DNA of 64,000 nucleotides from UKL13-2 sp947085425. GTDB taxonomy: Bacteria > Pseudomonadota > Gammaproteobacteria > Burkholderiales > Usitatibacteraceae. Each line of letters starts with the position of its first letter. Within the stretch, counting starts at the first letter, position 1. Both the position numbers and the translations under genes were made by a program. The stretch lies in assembly GCA_947085425.1 (NCBI GenBank), contig CAMTWK010000004.1, positions 1-64,000 on the forward strand. The letters are read 5' to 3'. Positions 33,841-43,450 of this stretch are shown one piece after another. The notes under the pieces are model-generated. The model made no database searches and was not told where the DNA came from. It was given only the letters and a program-made list of their open reading frames with translations.

Positions 33841-34713
33841 TCAGCCGATGGGGTAATGCATCAATATGCCGATGAATATGGCCGCGCCGTACCAGTTGTT
33901 ATGCAAAAACGCACGAAAACATTTTGCCGGTTGTCGATGGCGAATCAAGCTGTAGTGATATATCGATACCCCGGAGGCCGCCGCCAGGCCCAGCCAATAG
34001 GGCCAGCCTAGACCGATCGTTTTGCCGATTCCCAGTAAAATAATAAGTGACGCCAAATAACAAAACATGACGGCGGCAACATCAAATCGTCCGAACAAAA
34101 TCGCCGACGTGTGCAGACCAAGTTTGGCATCGTCATCACGATCCACCATGGCGTATTCTGTATCGTAGGCAATGGTCCAAAAAACATTCGCCGCCATCAG
34201 CCACCAGGCAATCGCAGGAATCGAATTGTTGACGGCAGCAAACGCCATGGGAATACCAAATCCAAAGGCGATGCCCAATACGGCTTGGGGCATGACAAAA
34301 AAGCGCTTGGTGAATGGGTAACTCGCTGCCAACGCCGCCGCGATCACACTCAGTTGTAACGTTAACGTGTTGAGAAAAACAATCACCAGCATCAACCCGG
34401 TCAGCGCCAGTATTGCCGCCACCCATAGCGCCTCGCGTGCTGAAATTTCGCCCGCAGCGATTGGTCGTAATGCCGTGCGGGCAACATGCGGATCAAACTT
34501 ACGATCTGCGAAATCATTGACCGCACAACCCGCCGAACGCATTAATAAAGTGCCGGCGACAAATACGGCCAGAACGGTGGCATTCGGAACTCCACTTGCG
34601 GCGATCCATAATCCCCACAGCGTCGGCCATAACAACAGCAGCGTGCCGATCGGGCGATCGAAGCGAATCAATTTGAGATAAAGCGCAAATCGTGACGGGA
34701 TGGTCGGTCTCAT
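33841..34713 (-). CDS. ubiA: 4-hydroxybenzoate octaprenyltransferase
   Basis: About 290 residues of the UbiA prenyltransferase family, integral to the membrane. The two Asp-rich magnesium-diphosphate motifs are NDFADRKFDPHVART and DTEYAMVDRDDD. It attaches the polyprenyl tail to 4-hydroxybenzoate in ubiquinone synthesis. I take ATG at 34713 (MRPTIPSRFALYLKL) rather than a longer frame to 34782 that runs through a repeat-like end. Confidence 0.95.
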   Translation of the reverse strand: MRPTIPSRFALYLKLIRFDRPIGTLLLLWPTLWGLWIAASGVPNATVLAVFVAGTLLMRSAGCAVNDFADRKFDPHVARTALRPIAAGEISAREALWVAAILALTGLMLVIVFLNTLTLQLSVIAAALAASYPFTKRFFVMPQAVLGIAFGFGIPMAFAAVNNSIPAIAWWLMAANVFWTIAYDTEYAMVDRDDDAKLGLHTSAILFGRFDVAAVMFCYLASLIILLGIGKTIGLGWPYWLGLAAASGVSIYHYSLIRHRQPAKCFRAFLHNNWYGAAIFIGILMHYPIG

Positions 34714-34737
34714 TCCCCTATTTTCACTCAAGTCGCG

Positions 34738-34764
34738 ACCGTGCCCGCGAAATGTACAGGTTAA
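34738..34764. repeat. Degenerate repeat end upstream of ubiA
   Basis: CCCGCGAAATGTACAGG followed by TTAA matches 14 of 17 positions of the MITE-like element end CCCGTGAAATATGCAGG plus its TTAA target. It also resembles the centre of the groE palindrome (GCGAACTGTACAGG). No partner end is visible. Confidence 0.45.
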
Positions 34765-34802
34765 GGCGTCGGCGTGGCGCAAGATGATTCGACGGTTGTT
34801 CG

Positions 34803-35738
34803 TCAGCGGGCGCGCTTAGCCTCGTACATTTTTTTATCCGCCGCTTCCCACGCCCCCATGATCCCGAGTGAGGGAGTCCGCAGGGCCAGACCAACTGATG
34901 CTTTTACATTTTTATCGCGCAGGGCCGATTGAACACGTTCGAGCAGGGCGTTGCCGCCAATGTCATCACACTCGGCGCTGAGAATGCCAAACTCGTCGCC
35001 ACCGAGGCGGGCGACCACATCGGGTGATCGGGTCGCGCGTCGCAGCGCCTCGGCGGCGCGCACGATCAGCGCATCGCCCGCGGCATGTCCATCGGAGTCA
35101 TTAACGCGTGACAATTCATCCAAGTCGATCACCAGCACGGCAGCCGAATGACCAAATCGGCGACAGCGTTTTTCTTCGGCATCCAAAAATTTATCCCAGC
35201 CGCGGCGGTTGTACATATGGGTCAATACGTCCGTCAATGCGTCTGTTTGCAGTTGTTCGACCTTGCGTGCCTCGGCCAGAGTCGCCAGTTCCGCCTGAAG
35301 AATGGTACTCAACATTGCGCCGAGCAACTCAACCAGCTCTTGTTCGTGGACGATGGACGATGGCAGCGACGAGGGATGAATTGCACATAGGGTGCCAAAC
35401 AGGCTGCCGTCTGTACGCGTCAGTGGCAGGCCGACATACGCCCCGATCTGGACTTGATGACCGATGGGTGCGGCGGCATAGGCTGGAATATCTTGCGAGC
35501 TCGGCGCGATGCGTGGACCGTTGCCTTTCACCATCTCGGAGCAGAAAGTATCGGCCCAGCTAAAAACAGTGCCCGGAACGATCCCGTAGCCGTGGTCCTC
35601 ACTTTGCAACACGATCCATTGGTCACCCTCGGTGCGCGTGACCATCCAAAGATCGAAGCCCATACGCCGGTGCAGGAACGCCAGTGCCGCTTGTCCCGCC
35701 GTTTCGAAATCACGCACCTTGAACGCGTCCATGTACAT
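34803..35738 (-). CDS. GAF-GGDEF diguanylate cyclase
   Basis: A 311-residue soluble protein with an N-terminal GAF domain (about 8-155) and a C-terminal GGDEF domain (about 175-311) whose active loop RLGGDEFGIL is intact, along with the metal/substrate region IDLDELSRVNDSDGH. It should make cyclic-di-GMP under control of a ligand bound by GAF. No RXXD inhibitory motif precedes the active loop. It sits between ubiC and ubiA, which are usually adjacent. Confidence 0.92.
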   Translation of the reverse strand: MYMDAFKVRDFETAGQAALAFLHRRMGFDLWMVTRTEGDQWIVLQSEDHGYGIVPGTVFSWADTFCSEMVKGNGPRIAPSSQDIPAYAAAPIGHQVQIGAYVGLPLTRTDGSLFGTLCAIHPSSLPSSIVHEQELVELLGAMLSTILQAELATLAEARKVEQLQTDALTDVLTHMYNRRGWDKFLDAEEKRCRRFGHSAAVLVIDLDELSRVNDSDGHAAGDALIVRAAEALRRATRSPDVVARLGGDEFGILSAECDDIGGNALLERVQSALRDKNVKASVGLALRTPSLGIMGAWEAADKKMYEAKRAR

Positions 35739-35943
35739 ACCTCGTTGCGCCGTTGCCCGATTGCAATAACAACGGGCTTATCCGTCTCGCATTCCGCGAT
35801 GCACCCTACCGATCCGGTGAAAAGTCGAAACTGATGTCAATTAAAAGATCCTAACCAATTCTGCCAAGAGTATCTTGCAGCTTATCAATCGAATACACAA
35901 GCGGGATGTCGTTAATCATTGTGTGAGCGTGACCATCGTGCGT
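35739..35943. other. Gap between ubiC and the diguanylate cyclase
   Basis: No gene is supported. It probably holds the promoter of the cyclase gene on the minus strand. Confidence 0.35.
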
Positions 35944-36498
35944 TTATGTTTGCCGCCGTTCGCAGGCCAATATCCCGGGCAAAAATACTTCCGTAACCAG
36001 CAGCGGCCGGGCATTTTTTAAAAACACACTGCGCCGCGCCCAGCAATCGCCTGGCATCAAGCCCAGCAAATCATTGACAGACGCCAACAATAAACTCGGC
36101 GATCGCAACAGCTTGTATTCCATCGGCATACGCGTGATTGTAGGATCGTGAAATAACATTTCGGCAAGCGGTCGTGAGCCCAGTCGCGACAGGCCACGCC
36201 AGGAACCACGTAAGTCACGCGGATTGACAACCGTATGGGCAAACACCAGCGGCAACGGTCCGTCCCGCAGAATCACCTCACGTACCACCGCCAACTCACC
36301 GGCGCGTAACGCCAATACGCGGCGTTCATCATATTGCGGGCGCTTAAGCTGCTCGGAAATACGAATGAGATTAAATTGGCAGCCGTGTTCAATCATGCGC
36401 GCGGTGAGCGATCCGCGGTCGGTCAACCAGACGCGCAATTTGCCGGCGGGCGGAATTTGCCGCCAGGCATCAGGCTGGGTCAGTTTGACAGTGCGCAT
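35944..36498 (-). CDS. ubiC: Chorismate-pyruvate lyase
   Basis: A 184-residue UbiC-type lyase that removes pyruvate from chorismate to give 4-hydroxybenzoate, the first step of ubiquinone synthesis. Family features include LTDRGSLTARMI, the VREVILRDG segment with the conserved Arg, and WARRSVFLKNARPLLVTEVFLP with the conserved late Glu. Seven bases downstream of recG. Confidence 0.93.
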   Translation of the reverse strand: MRTVKLTQPDAWRQIPPAGKLRVWLTDRGSLTARMIEHGCQFNLIRISEQLKRPQYDERRVLALRAGELAVVREVILRDGPLPLVFAHTVVNPRDLRGSWRGLSRLGSRPLAEMLFHDPTITRMPMEYKLLRSPSLLLASVNDLLGLMPGDCWARRSVFLKNARPLLVTEVFLPGILACERRQT

Positions 36499-36505
36499 GG
36501 AGTCG

Positions 36506-38662
36506 TCACGCTTTCAAATAATGCTGGCGGGAACCCAACCAGCGGGCAAGGTGTCGTTCGGCGTTGGCTTGATCGTGTGTCAGCATCCAGATGGCGGCGT
36601 CGCGCGCAGCTTCCAGCAAATCAATGTCACGCTCAATATCAGCAAAACGTAACAACGGCGCGCCGGATTGGCGTGCACCCAGATGTTCGCCGGGACCACG
36701 AATCAACAAATCTTGTCTGGCAATTTCGAAACCGTCGGTTGATTCATAAATTACTTTTAGTCGTGTCCGCGCGGTTTCACTCAAGGGCGATTGATACAAC
36801 AAAATGCACGTGCTTTGTTTGGCACCGCGGCCAACCCGGCCGCGTAACTGGTGCAGTTGCGAAAGTCCCATGCGTTCGACGTGTTCGATCACCATGATGG
36901 TGGCGTTGGCCACGTCGACGCCGACTTCAATCACCGTGGTGGCGACCAAGAGGTGAATTTCATTGTTGATAAATTGCCGCATCACAGCGTTTTTTTCCGA
37001 TGCTTTTAAACGGCCGTGCACCAGGCCGACGCGAAGTTCCGGAAAGTCGGCGGCAATACGCGCATAGGTATCAACCGCCGTTTGTAATTGTAGCTTTTCA
37101 CTTTCCTCGATGAGTGGGCACACCCAATATGCCTGACCGCCGGCGAGGCAGGCGCCACGAATGCGTTCGAGCAATTCGTCGCGCCGATTGTCGGCGAGCA
37201 AACGGGTGACAATCGGCGTGCGTCCGGGTGGCATTTCATCTATGACCGACACATCAAGATCGGCAAAATAACTCATCGACAATGTGCGCGGAATCGGCGT
37301 GGCACTCATCATCAACTGATGTGCTTCTTCGCCATTGAATTTGGCACCCCCGGCCTTTTCACGTAACGCCAATCGCTGCGCCACACCAAAACGATGTTGT
37401 TCATCAACAATTGCCAAACCCAAATTGGCAAAGCTGACACCGTCTTGAAACAGGGCGTGTGTGCCGATCGCCAATTGGCAGCGACCGTCGGCAATGGCGG
37501 CGGTGGCCTCACGTTTTTCTTTGGTTTTTAGGCTGCCGGACAACCAGGTCACCACCACTCCCAGCGGTTGCAGCATCAGCGCAAGTTTGCGGAAATGTTG
37601 CTCGGCTAAAATTTCGGTTGGCGCCATCAATGCCACCTGATAACCACACTCGATCGCTTGCGCCGCCGCCAAAGCGGCGACTGCGGTTTTACCGGAGCCG
37701 ACATCACCCTGCAGCAGACGCTGCATGGGATGCGCCTGCGCCAGATCATTGCCGATTTCAGTTGCGGCGCGAATTTGTGCAGCCGTTAACGCAAATGGCA
37801 GTGCGGCGATGAGCTGTTTTGCCAACATGCCGGTGCCCTGCAAACGCGGTGCGGTTTTGGCATCGCGCGCGGCGCGGGCTTTTTTCATGGCCAATTGTTG
37901 GGACAACAACTCATCAAATTTGATTCGCCGCCAGGCCGGATGCGTGCGACCCGCCAGGCTTTCCAACGATGCCGATGGTGGCGGTCGGTGTAAGGTAAAC
38001 ACGCTGTCACCGAACGATTGTAGGTGTTCGTGTTGGCGAATGGCAAGCGGCACACAGTCTGCGAACTGTGATTGTGTGTTTAAGGCATCAAGGGCGCGAT
38101 CGATAATTTTGCGAATGGCGGTTTGCGATACGCCGGCGGTGGTCGAATAAACCGGTGTGAGTACCTCTGGAACCGGATCGCCCGGACTGACAATCCGATA
38201 ACGGGGGTGCACCATCTCCGCACCAAAAAATCCGTTGCGCACCTCGCCAAACAAACGCAGGCGTTTACCCACCGCCAGTTGTTTGGTCTGGCTGCCGTAA
38301 AAATTCAAAAAACGTAAATATAATTTTTGGTCACCATCACGCGTTTCGACGACCAACTGTCGACGTGGTCGGTAAGTGATTTCACTATGGACAATTTCCA
38401 CCTCGAGTTGGCAATCCACGCCGGCGCGCGCATCGCGCAAGGCCGTGATGTGGGTTTCGTCTTCGTAGCGAATGGGCAGGTGCAGGGCAAAGTCCCATTC
38501 GCTGCGTAAGCCAATTTGCGATAATTTTTGCGACAAAGAGGTTGTCGTGGATTTTTTTGACACAGCGGCGTGGGCGGATATGGCGGCCTTGGTGGATTTT
38601 GCGGTCTTGGCGGGTGACTTTGCGCTCACGCCCGCTTTCGATGTGGTTTTGATTTTTGCCAA
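36506..38662 (-). CDS. recG: ATP-dependent DNA helicase RecG
   Basis: A 718-residue branch-migration helicase. After a Lys/Ala/Ser-rich N-terminal extension of about 45 residues come the wedge/OB domain and the helicase core: Walker A GDVGSGKTAVAALAA, DEQHRFG (motif II), SATPIPRTL and the late QLRGRVGRG motif. It unwinds stalled forks and Holliday-type junctions. The extension is longer than in E. coli RecG; translation may start further in. Confidence 0.96.
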   Translation of the reverse strand: MAKIKTTSKAGVSAKSPAKTAKSTKAAISAHAAVSKKSTTTSLSQKLSQIGLRSEWDFALHLPIRYEDETHITALRDARAGVDCQLEVEIVHSEITYRPRRQLVVETRDGDQKLYLRFLNFYGSQTKQLAVGKRLRLFGEVRNGFFGAEMVHPRYRIVSPGDPVPEVLTPVYSTTAGVSQTAIRKIIDRALDALNTQSQFADCVPLAIRQHEHLQSFGDSVFTLHRPPPSASLESLAGRTHPAWRRIKFDELLSQQLAMKKARAARDAKTAPRLQGTGMLAKQLIAALPFALTAAQIRAATEIGNDLAQAHPMQRLLQGDVGSGKTAVAALAAAQAIECGYQVALMAPTEILAEQHFRKLALMLQPLGVVVTWLSGSLKTKEKREATAAIADGRCQLAIGTHALFQDGVSFANLGLAIVDEQHRFGVAQRLALREKAGGAKFNGEEAHQLMMSATPIPRTLSMSYFADLDVSVIDEMPPGRTPIVTRLLADNRRDELLERIRGACLAGGQAYWVCPLIEESEKLQLQTAVDTYARIAADFPELRVGLVHGRLKASEKNAVMRQFINNEIHLLVATTVIEVGVDVANATIMVIEHVERMGLSQLHQLRGRVGRGAKQSTCILLYQSPLSETARTRLKVIYESTDGFEIARQDLLIRGPGEHLGARQSGAPLLRFADIERDIDLLEAARDAAIWMLTHDQANAERHLARWLGSRQHYLKA

Positions 38663-38713
38663 GTCTAAAAATGAGGTGGCGAGGAAATAAAAAAGTGACA
38701 GGTGCCAGATTGG

Positions 38714-39118
38714 TTAATTGCCGCTGCTGGCAGCGTGCAAGACCATCACACCTTCGATTTCCACCTGTGCGCCGCGCGGCAATGACGCCACACCAATCGC
38801 CGCACGTGCCGGATAAGGCTGATGGAAATAAGTCGCCATGATTTCGTTGACCTTGGAAAAATTCGCCAGATCGAGCAAATACACGTTTACTTTTACCAAG
38901 TCATTCAAGCTGCCACCGGCTGCGGCACAGACGGCTTGTAAATTGTCGAACACCTGTTTCACTTCGTTCTCAAAACCGGACACCATTTGCATGCTTTTGG
39001 GATCGAGCGGAATTTGCCCGGACAGATAAACCGTTTCGCACGGACCGGTGACCTTTACAGCTTGTGAATAGGTGCCGATGGCGGCGGGTGCATTGGGGCT
39101 GGAAATAATTATTTTCAT
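38714..39118 (-). CDS. ridA: RidA-family enamine/imine deaminase
   Basis: A 134-residue RidA protein with the conserved SGQIPLDP, GGSLNDLVKVNVYL and YPARAAIGVASLPRGAQVEIEGV (catalytic Arg in PARAAIG). It hydrolyses 2-aminoacrylate produced by dehydratases such as IlvA. Its ATG overlaps the spoT stop (ATGA), so it is translationally coupled. Confidence 0.95.
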   Translation of the reverse strand: MKIIISSPNAPAAIGTYSQAVKVTGPCETVYLSGQIPLDPKSMQMVSGFENEVKQVFDNLQAVCAAAGGSLNDLVKVNVYLLDLANFSKVNEIMATYFHQPYPARAAIGVASLPRGAQVEIEGVMVLHAASSGN

Positions 39119-41457
39119 TTTTCGTTTGGTTTGTTTTCAGATTTGCCGTCTGGTTTGGTGTCCGACTTCGTATCGGCCTTATTTTCCTTGCCCGGCCCCG
39201 ACTTTACACGGCTCACCCGCACCACCTCCTCCAACATGCGCATTTGGCGCAGCACGTGGGCAAGGTGCTGACGATTGCTCACTTCAATGGTGAAGTGCAG
39301 GGTGGAAAATTTTTCATCGCGTGGAACATCGTCCATTCGAATGTGCACAATATTTGAGTCCGAGCCGGAGATTTCGGCCGCCAGTTTCGCCAGTACGCCG
39401 CGCGCGTCCGTGACCACAATGCGAACGTCGACCTTGAAAAGTTTTTTGATGGCCCGGTCCCAGGTGACATCGACCCATTTGTCCGGATCAAATTTGAAGC
39501 CATTGGGAATCGTGTTGGTGCGAATGGTTGGGCAATCATGGGTGTGGACTATCAGACCCTGGCCACCCTTGATCGCAGCAATAATTGGATCGCCCGGAAT
39601 CGGCCGACAACACGGCGCAAATTGTACCGCCATGTTTTCAGTGCCGCGAATGACAATGGCGTCATTGGGTTTGTGTTCCGGCTGCTCCAGTTCAGCCACC
39701 TCAAACAAGCGTCGTGCCGCCATGATTGCGAGCCGTTTGCCGAGGCCGATTTCTTCGAGCACATCCTCTTTTGTGTGGGCGCTGTCACCTTTGAGCAATC
39801 GCTGCCAATGTTTGATGCCGATGTCGTTGGGATCAAAATTTAAGGTTCGCACCGCCTGAATGAGCAATAACTCGCCCAACTCAACCGACTCGGCGTGTTG
39901 CGTGGTTTTTAAATAATGGCGAATATGCGAGCGGGCGCGGCCGGTGGACGCGTAACTCAGCCACGCCAGGTTGGGTCGTCCGTCGGGACTGGTCAGTACT
40001 TCGACCCGGTCGCCGTTTTTAAGCATCTGTGAAAGGGGTGCCGCTTCATCATTGACCTTGACCGCGACTGTGCGATTGCCAATGTCGGAGTGAATCGCAT
40101 ACGCAAAATCAATGGTGCTGGCTCCGCGTGGCAGCGGCACAATTTTTCCCTTTGGCGAAAACACATAAACTGCATCGGGGAACAGATCGACTTTGATGTG
40201 CTCCAAAAATTCAAGCGCATCACCGGTGCCGGATTGGATTTCGAGCAACGACTGTAACCACTGGTGGGTTTTTTGTTGGACATTGGTGACTTCGGCATCC
40301 AAGGTTTTGTATAACCAATGTGACGCCACGCCGGCTTCGGCGATTTTATGCATATTGGTCGTGCGGATTTGTAATTCAATCGGCGTGCCGTGCGGACCGA
40401 ACAGGGTGGTGTGCAACGATTGATAACCGTTGTTTTTTGGAATGGCGATGTAGTCCTTGAATTTCCCGGGGAACGGCTGGTAAAGAGTGTGCAACGCACC
40501 CAATGCCAAATAACATTCGGGCATGGTGTCCACCGCGATGCGAAAGCCGTAAATGTCCAGCACATCCGAAAACGACAGATGTTTTTCCTGCATTTTTTTA
40601 TGAATGGATGACAGGTGTTTTTCGCGGCCGGTGACCACGGCGGCGACGTTGAACTCCGCCAGCCGTGTTTTGATCGCCTCGAGAATTTTGCCCACCACCT
40701 CGCGACGATTGCCACGCGCCGCCTTGACTGCCTTGTCGAGCACCGCATAACGGGTCGGGTGCAGCACCTTGAACCCCAGGTCTTCAAATTCGTAATAAAC
40801 CGCATTCAAACCCAGTCGATTGGCGATCGGCGAATAAATTTCCAGCGTTTCCCGCGCGACCCGCTCCTGTTTGCTTTGATGGACCGCTCCCAGCGTGCGC
40901 ATATTGTGCAAACGATCAGCCAACTTGATGAGTATGACGCGGACATCACGCGCCATGGCCAACAACATTTTGCGAAAGTTTTCCGCCTGCGCTTCTTCGA
41001 GCGTGGCGAATTGCAGTTTGTCGAGTTTGGATACACCGTCCACCAAATCCGCCACCGGTTGACCAAACAATTTGCCGATATCGTCGTTGGTGGTCGGGGT
41101 GTCTTCGACGACGTCATGCAAAATCGCCGCAATTAATGCCTGGGCATCAAGGTGCCATTCCGCCAACAACGTGGCGACCGCGAGTGGATGGGTGATATAG
41201 GGTTCGCCTGACTTGCGCGTCTGACCGGCATGCGCATCACGGGCGATGGTGTAGGCGGCTTCGACTTTTTCAATGTCGACCGGCTTGAGATAGGTGGCGA
41301 TGATCGCCTTGAGGGGGGCGACTTCTTTGTCGGCGTCGATATGACGACCGGAAGCCACGACCGCATCAACTACTGATGCGGGTGGTATAGAGGCGACAGT
41401 GGGCAATATTTTTGCCGGGCCTGAAACAGCGGGGGGATGAGGACTGGTTTTTGGCAC
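39115..41457 (-). CDS. spoT: Bifunctional (p)ppGpp synthetase/hydrolase
   Basis: A 780-residue RSH enzyme. The N-terminal HD hydrolase is intact (ITHPLAVATLLAEW; ILHDVVEDTP), the synthetase domain follows (DIYGFRIAVDTM; KFKDYIAIPKNNGYQSLHTTLFGP), then TGS (VYVFSPKGKIVPLPRGAST), a Cys-rich helical region (FAPCCRPIPGDPI) and a C-terminal ACT domain (about 695-755). It sets the alarmone level in the stringent response. Order rpoZ-spoT-ridA as commonly seen. Confidence 0.97.
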   Translation of the reverse strand: MPKTSPHPPAVSGPAKILPTVASIPPASVVDAVVASGRHIDADKEVAPLKAIIATYLKPVDIEKVEAAYTIARDAHAGQTRKSGEPYITHPLAVATLLAEWHLDAQALIAAILHDVVEDTPTTNDDIGKLFGQPVADLVDGVSKLDKLQFATLEEAQAENFRKMLLAMARDVRVILIKLADRLHNMRTLGAVHQSKQERVARETLEIYSPIANRLGLNAVYYEFEDLGFKVLHPTRYAVLDKAVKAARGNRREVVGKILEAIKTRLAEFNVAAVVTGREKHLSSIHKKMQEKHLSFSDVLDIYGFRIAVDTMPECYLALGALHTLYQPFPGKFKDYIAIPKNNGYQSLHTTLFGPHGTPIELQIRTTNMHKIAEAGVASHWLYKTLDAEVTNVQQKTHQWLQSLLEIQSGTGDALEFLEHIKVDLFPDAVYVFSPKGKIVPLPRGASTIDFAYAIHSDIGNRTVAVKVNDEAAPLSQMLKNGDRVEVLTSPDGRPNLAWLSYASTGRARSHIRHYLKTTQHAESVELGELLLIQAVRTLNFDPNDIGIKHWQRLLKGDSAHTKEDVLEEIGLGKRLAIMAARRLFEVAELEQPEHKPNDAIVIRGTENMAVQFAPCCRPIPGDPIIAAIKGGQGLIVHTHDCPTIRTNTIPNGFKFDPDKWVDVTWDRAIKKLFKVDVRIVVTDARGVLAKLAAEISGSDSNIVHIRMDDVPRDEKFSTLHFTIEVSNRQHLAHVLRQMRMLEEVVRVSRVKSGPGKENKADTKSDTKPDGKSENKPNEK

Positions 41458-41478
41458 CGCACGACCCCCCCTTAAAAA

Positions 41479-41712
41479 CTACATGTTGGCAGGTACCGTT
41501 GGAATGCTCGGGGCGATGGGCTTCAAAATATCGATTTTGATATGGCCGCCGGCAATCTCACGCAATGCAACCACGCAAGGCTTGTCTTTGCCAGCGTCAA
41601 CGTACGGTGCCGAGCCGAGCGCGAGTTGACGGGCACGGGTGGTTGCGACAAGGGTAAGTTCAAAGCGATTGGGGATCAATTTAATACAGTCGTCAACGGT
41701 AATACGGGCCAT
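41479..41712 (-). CDS. rpoZ: RNA polymerase omega subunit
   Basis: A 77-residue omega subunit: MARITVDDCIKLIPNRFEL then LVATTRARQLALGS. Omega helps assemble the polymerase and forms part of the ppGpp site, fitting its place 21 bases before spoT. Slightly longer C-terminal tail (IAPSIPTVPANM) than the core fold needs. Confidence 0.96.
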   Translation of the reverse strand: MARITVDDCIKLIPNRFELTLVATTRARQLALGSAPYVDAGKDKPCVVALREIAGGHIKIDILKPIAPSIPTVPANM

Positions 41713-41791
41713 TTGCTACTCCAACAAGTCAAAATTCAGGGAAAACGAATCATCCGCATCGTCGGGGTTGCTCGATGCGGATGGTCAAAAA

Positions 41792-42391
41792 CTACTCAAT
41801 CAAATCGGCATGTTTGGAAATTTGCCGGGTAGCGGTCAATTGACACGCCCGCGTGACGGCACACAAATCCGCCAAAGCCACGCTAAAGTCTTCGTTAATA
41901 ATAACATAGTCGGCATTGTGGACATGTTTTAAGTCCTCGCGGGCGGCGTTCAGGCGCCGCTCGATCACCTCTGGCGAGTCTTTGCCACGTTCAACCAGCC
42001 GTTTCTGCAGGGTTTCAATGGACGGCGGCACAATGTAGATATAAACCATGTCGGCGAAGATTTTTTTAACCGCCAAGGCACCCTGCCAGTCAATTTCCAG
42101 CAAAACGTCCACCCCGGTGGCGCGGGTGGTTTCGATCCATTTTTTAGACGTCCCGTAAAGATTGCCATATACCTCGGCAAACTCCAGGAATTCGTCGTTG
42201 GCGGCCAGCGCTTCAAACGCCGGCCGGGTCAGAAAATGATAATCACGACCGGCAATTTCACCCTCACGAGGCGGCCGGGTGGTGTACGAAATCGACAATT
42301 GCAGCGCTGGATTGGATTTCAGCAGGCTGGCGATCAGGCTGGATTTGCCGGCACCGGATGGTCCTACCACGGTAAAAAGGCAGCCACTCAT
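41792..42391 (-). CDS. gmk: Guanylate kinase
   Basis: About 199 residues phosphorylating GMP to GDP. The P-loop is VVGPSGAGKSSLIASLL; TTRPPREGEIAGRDYHF and LLEIDWQGALAVKK are family hallmarks. I take ATG at 42391, just after the yicC stop, over a start at 42421 inside yicC. GMP kinase, omega and SpoT are together in the guanosine-nucleotide/ppGpp path. Confidence 0.95.
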   Translation of the reverse strand: MSGCLFTVVGPSGAGKSSLIASLLKSNPALQLSISYTTRPPREGEIAGRDYHFLTRPAFEALAANDEFLEFAEVYGNLYGTSKKWIETTRATGVDVLLEIDWQGALAVKKIFADMVYIYIVPPSIETLQKRLVERGKDSPEVIERRLNAAREDLKHVHNADYVIINEDFSVALADLCAVTRACQLTATRQISKHADLIE

Positions 42392-42395
42392 AGGA

Positions 42396-43277
42396 CTACT
42401 CAATATTCTGGATTTGTTCACGCATTTGCTCGATCAACACCTTCAGCTCAATCGCCACACGTGATGATTCTGCCGACACGGATTTTGACCCGAGGGTATT
42501 GGATTCGCGATTGAGTTCTTGCATCAAAAAATCCAGGCGTTTGCCGATGGCCCCGCCTGACTTTAATACCCGCCGCACCTCACTGGTATGGGCGCCCAGT
42601 CGATTGAGCTCCTCGGCGATGTCGATGCGCGAAGCAAACAACACCACTTCCTGCTTCAGGCGGTCGTCACTGGCGGCATTCAGGTCTGCGTCGGCGATTT
42701 TTTGCCTGAGTTTATCTTCGTAGGCCGAGACCATTTGTGGAACCAGCGGTGCGACCAGTTTGGTCAGATTGTCGATGCCGTCGAGTCGCTCAATCAGCAT
42801 TTGCGCCAATTTTTCGCCTTCGCGACAGCGGGTGGCATCGAGTTCTTGAATCGCGTCGCCAAACAACGTCAAAAACGGCTCTTTGATTGATTCGGCGGTC
42901 ATTTCGCTATTGGCCATGACGCCGGGTGCATGCATGATTTCCCAAACGGACAGGGGCCGCGCATCAAAGGTCGCCAGAATGTCAACCTGGGTTGCTTTTA
43001 AGGAGGCGAGTGCCGCTGCGCTCGGGGTGCTGGCCGTCTGGGCTGCATCATTGGTCAGGGTGACCCGGCAATCCACCTTGCCACGGGTCAGTGCTGCCGC
43101 AAGTTTGTCGCGCATGAGCCCTTCCAGACTGCGGATTTCTTCCGGCATACGGGTCTGAAATTCAAGGTAGCGGTGGTTGACAGATTTAAGCTCAATCGCC
43201 ACCCGGCCGCCGGGAACATCGCGCGTGACCGCTGCGAAGCCGGTCATGCTTTTGACTGATTGGGACGCATGAGCCAT
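42396..43277 (-). CDS. yicC: YicC-family endoribonuclease
   Basis: About 293 residues: SMTGFAAVTRD at the start, SVNHRYLEFQTRMPEEIRSLE, and the C-terminal DUF1732 region FLMQELNRESNTLGSKS with the conserved Glu and Asn residues. E. coli YicC is reported to act in small-RNA (RyhB) turnover. ATG at 43277 is chosen because the family begins at this point. Confidence 0.93.
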   Translation of the reverse strand: MAHASQSVKSMTGFAAVTRDVPGGRVAIELKSVNHRYLEFQTRMPEEIRSLEGLMRDKLAAALTRGKVDCRVTLTNDAAQTASTPSAAALASLKATQVDILATFDARPLSVWEIMHAPGVMANSEMTAESIKEPFLTLFGDAIQELDATRCREGEKLAQMLIERLDGIDNLTKLVAPLVPQMVSAYEDKLRQKIADADLNAASDDRLKQEVVLFASRIDIAEELNRLGAHTSEVRRVLKSGGAIGKRLDFLMQELNRESNTLGSKSVSAESSRVAIELKVLIEQMREQIQNIE

Positions 43278-43450
43278 TGTCGAAGGGTCCGTAAGTGAGG
43301 TGGAGTGTGGAAAACCGCCGTCCGAGGTATGCGGCAAGGAAAAATGCGGGCGTGTCTTGGCGTGCAGTTTCGGGCACAATTATAGCTTACCGTCGTAGTC
43401 GGCTAGGCAGGCGACCACGACATTTGCGGCATCCCTGACCAAACGGAATC

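Noticed and set aside
39993..40805. A 270-codon minus-strand frame within spoT
   Set aside because: Same strand, different frame inside an intact spoT; Arg/Ser/Pro-rich shadow sequence.
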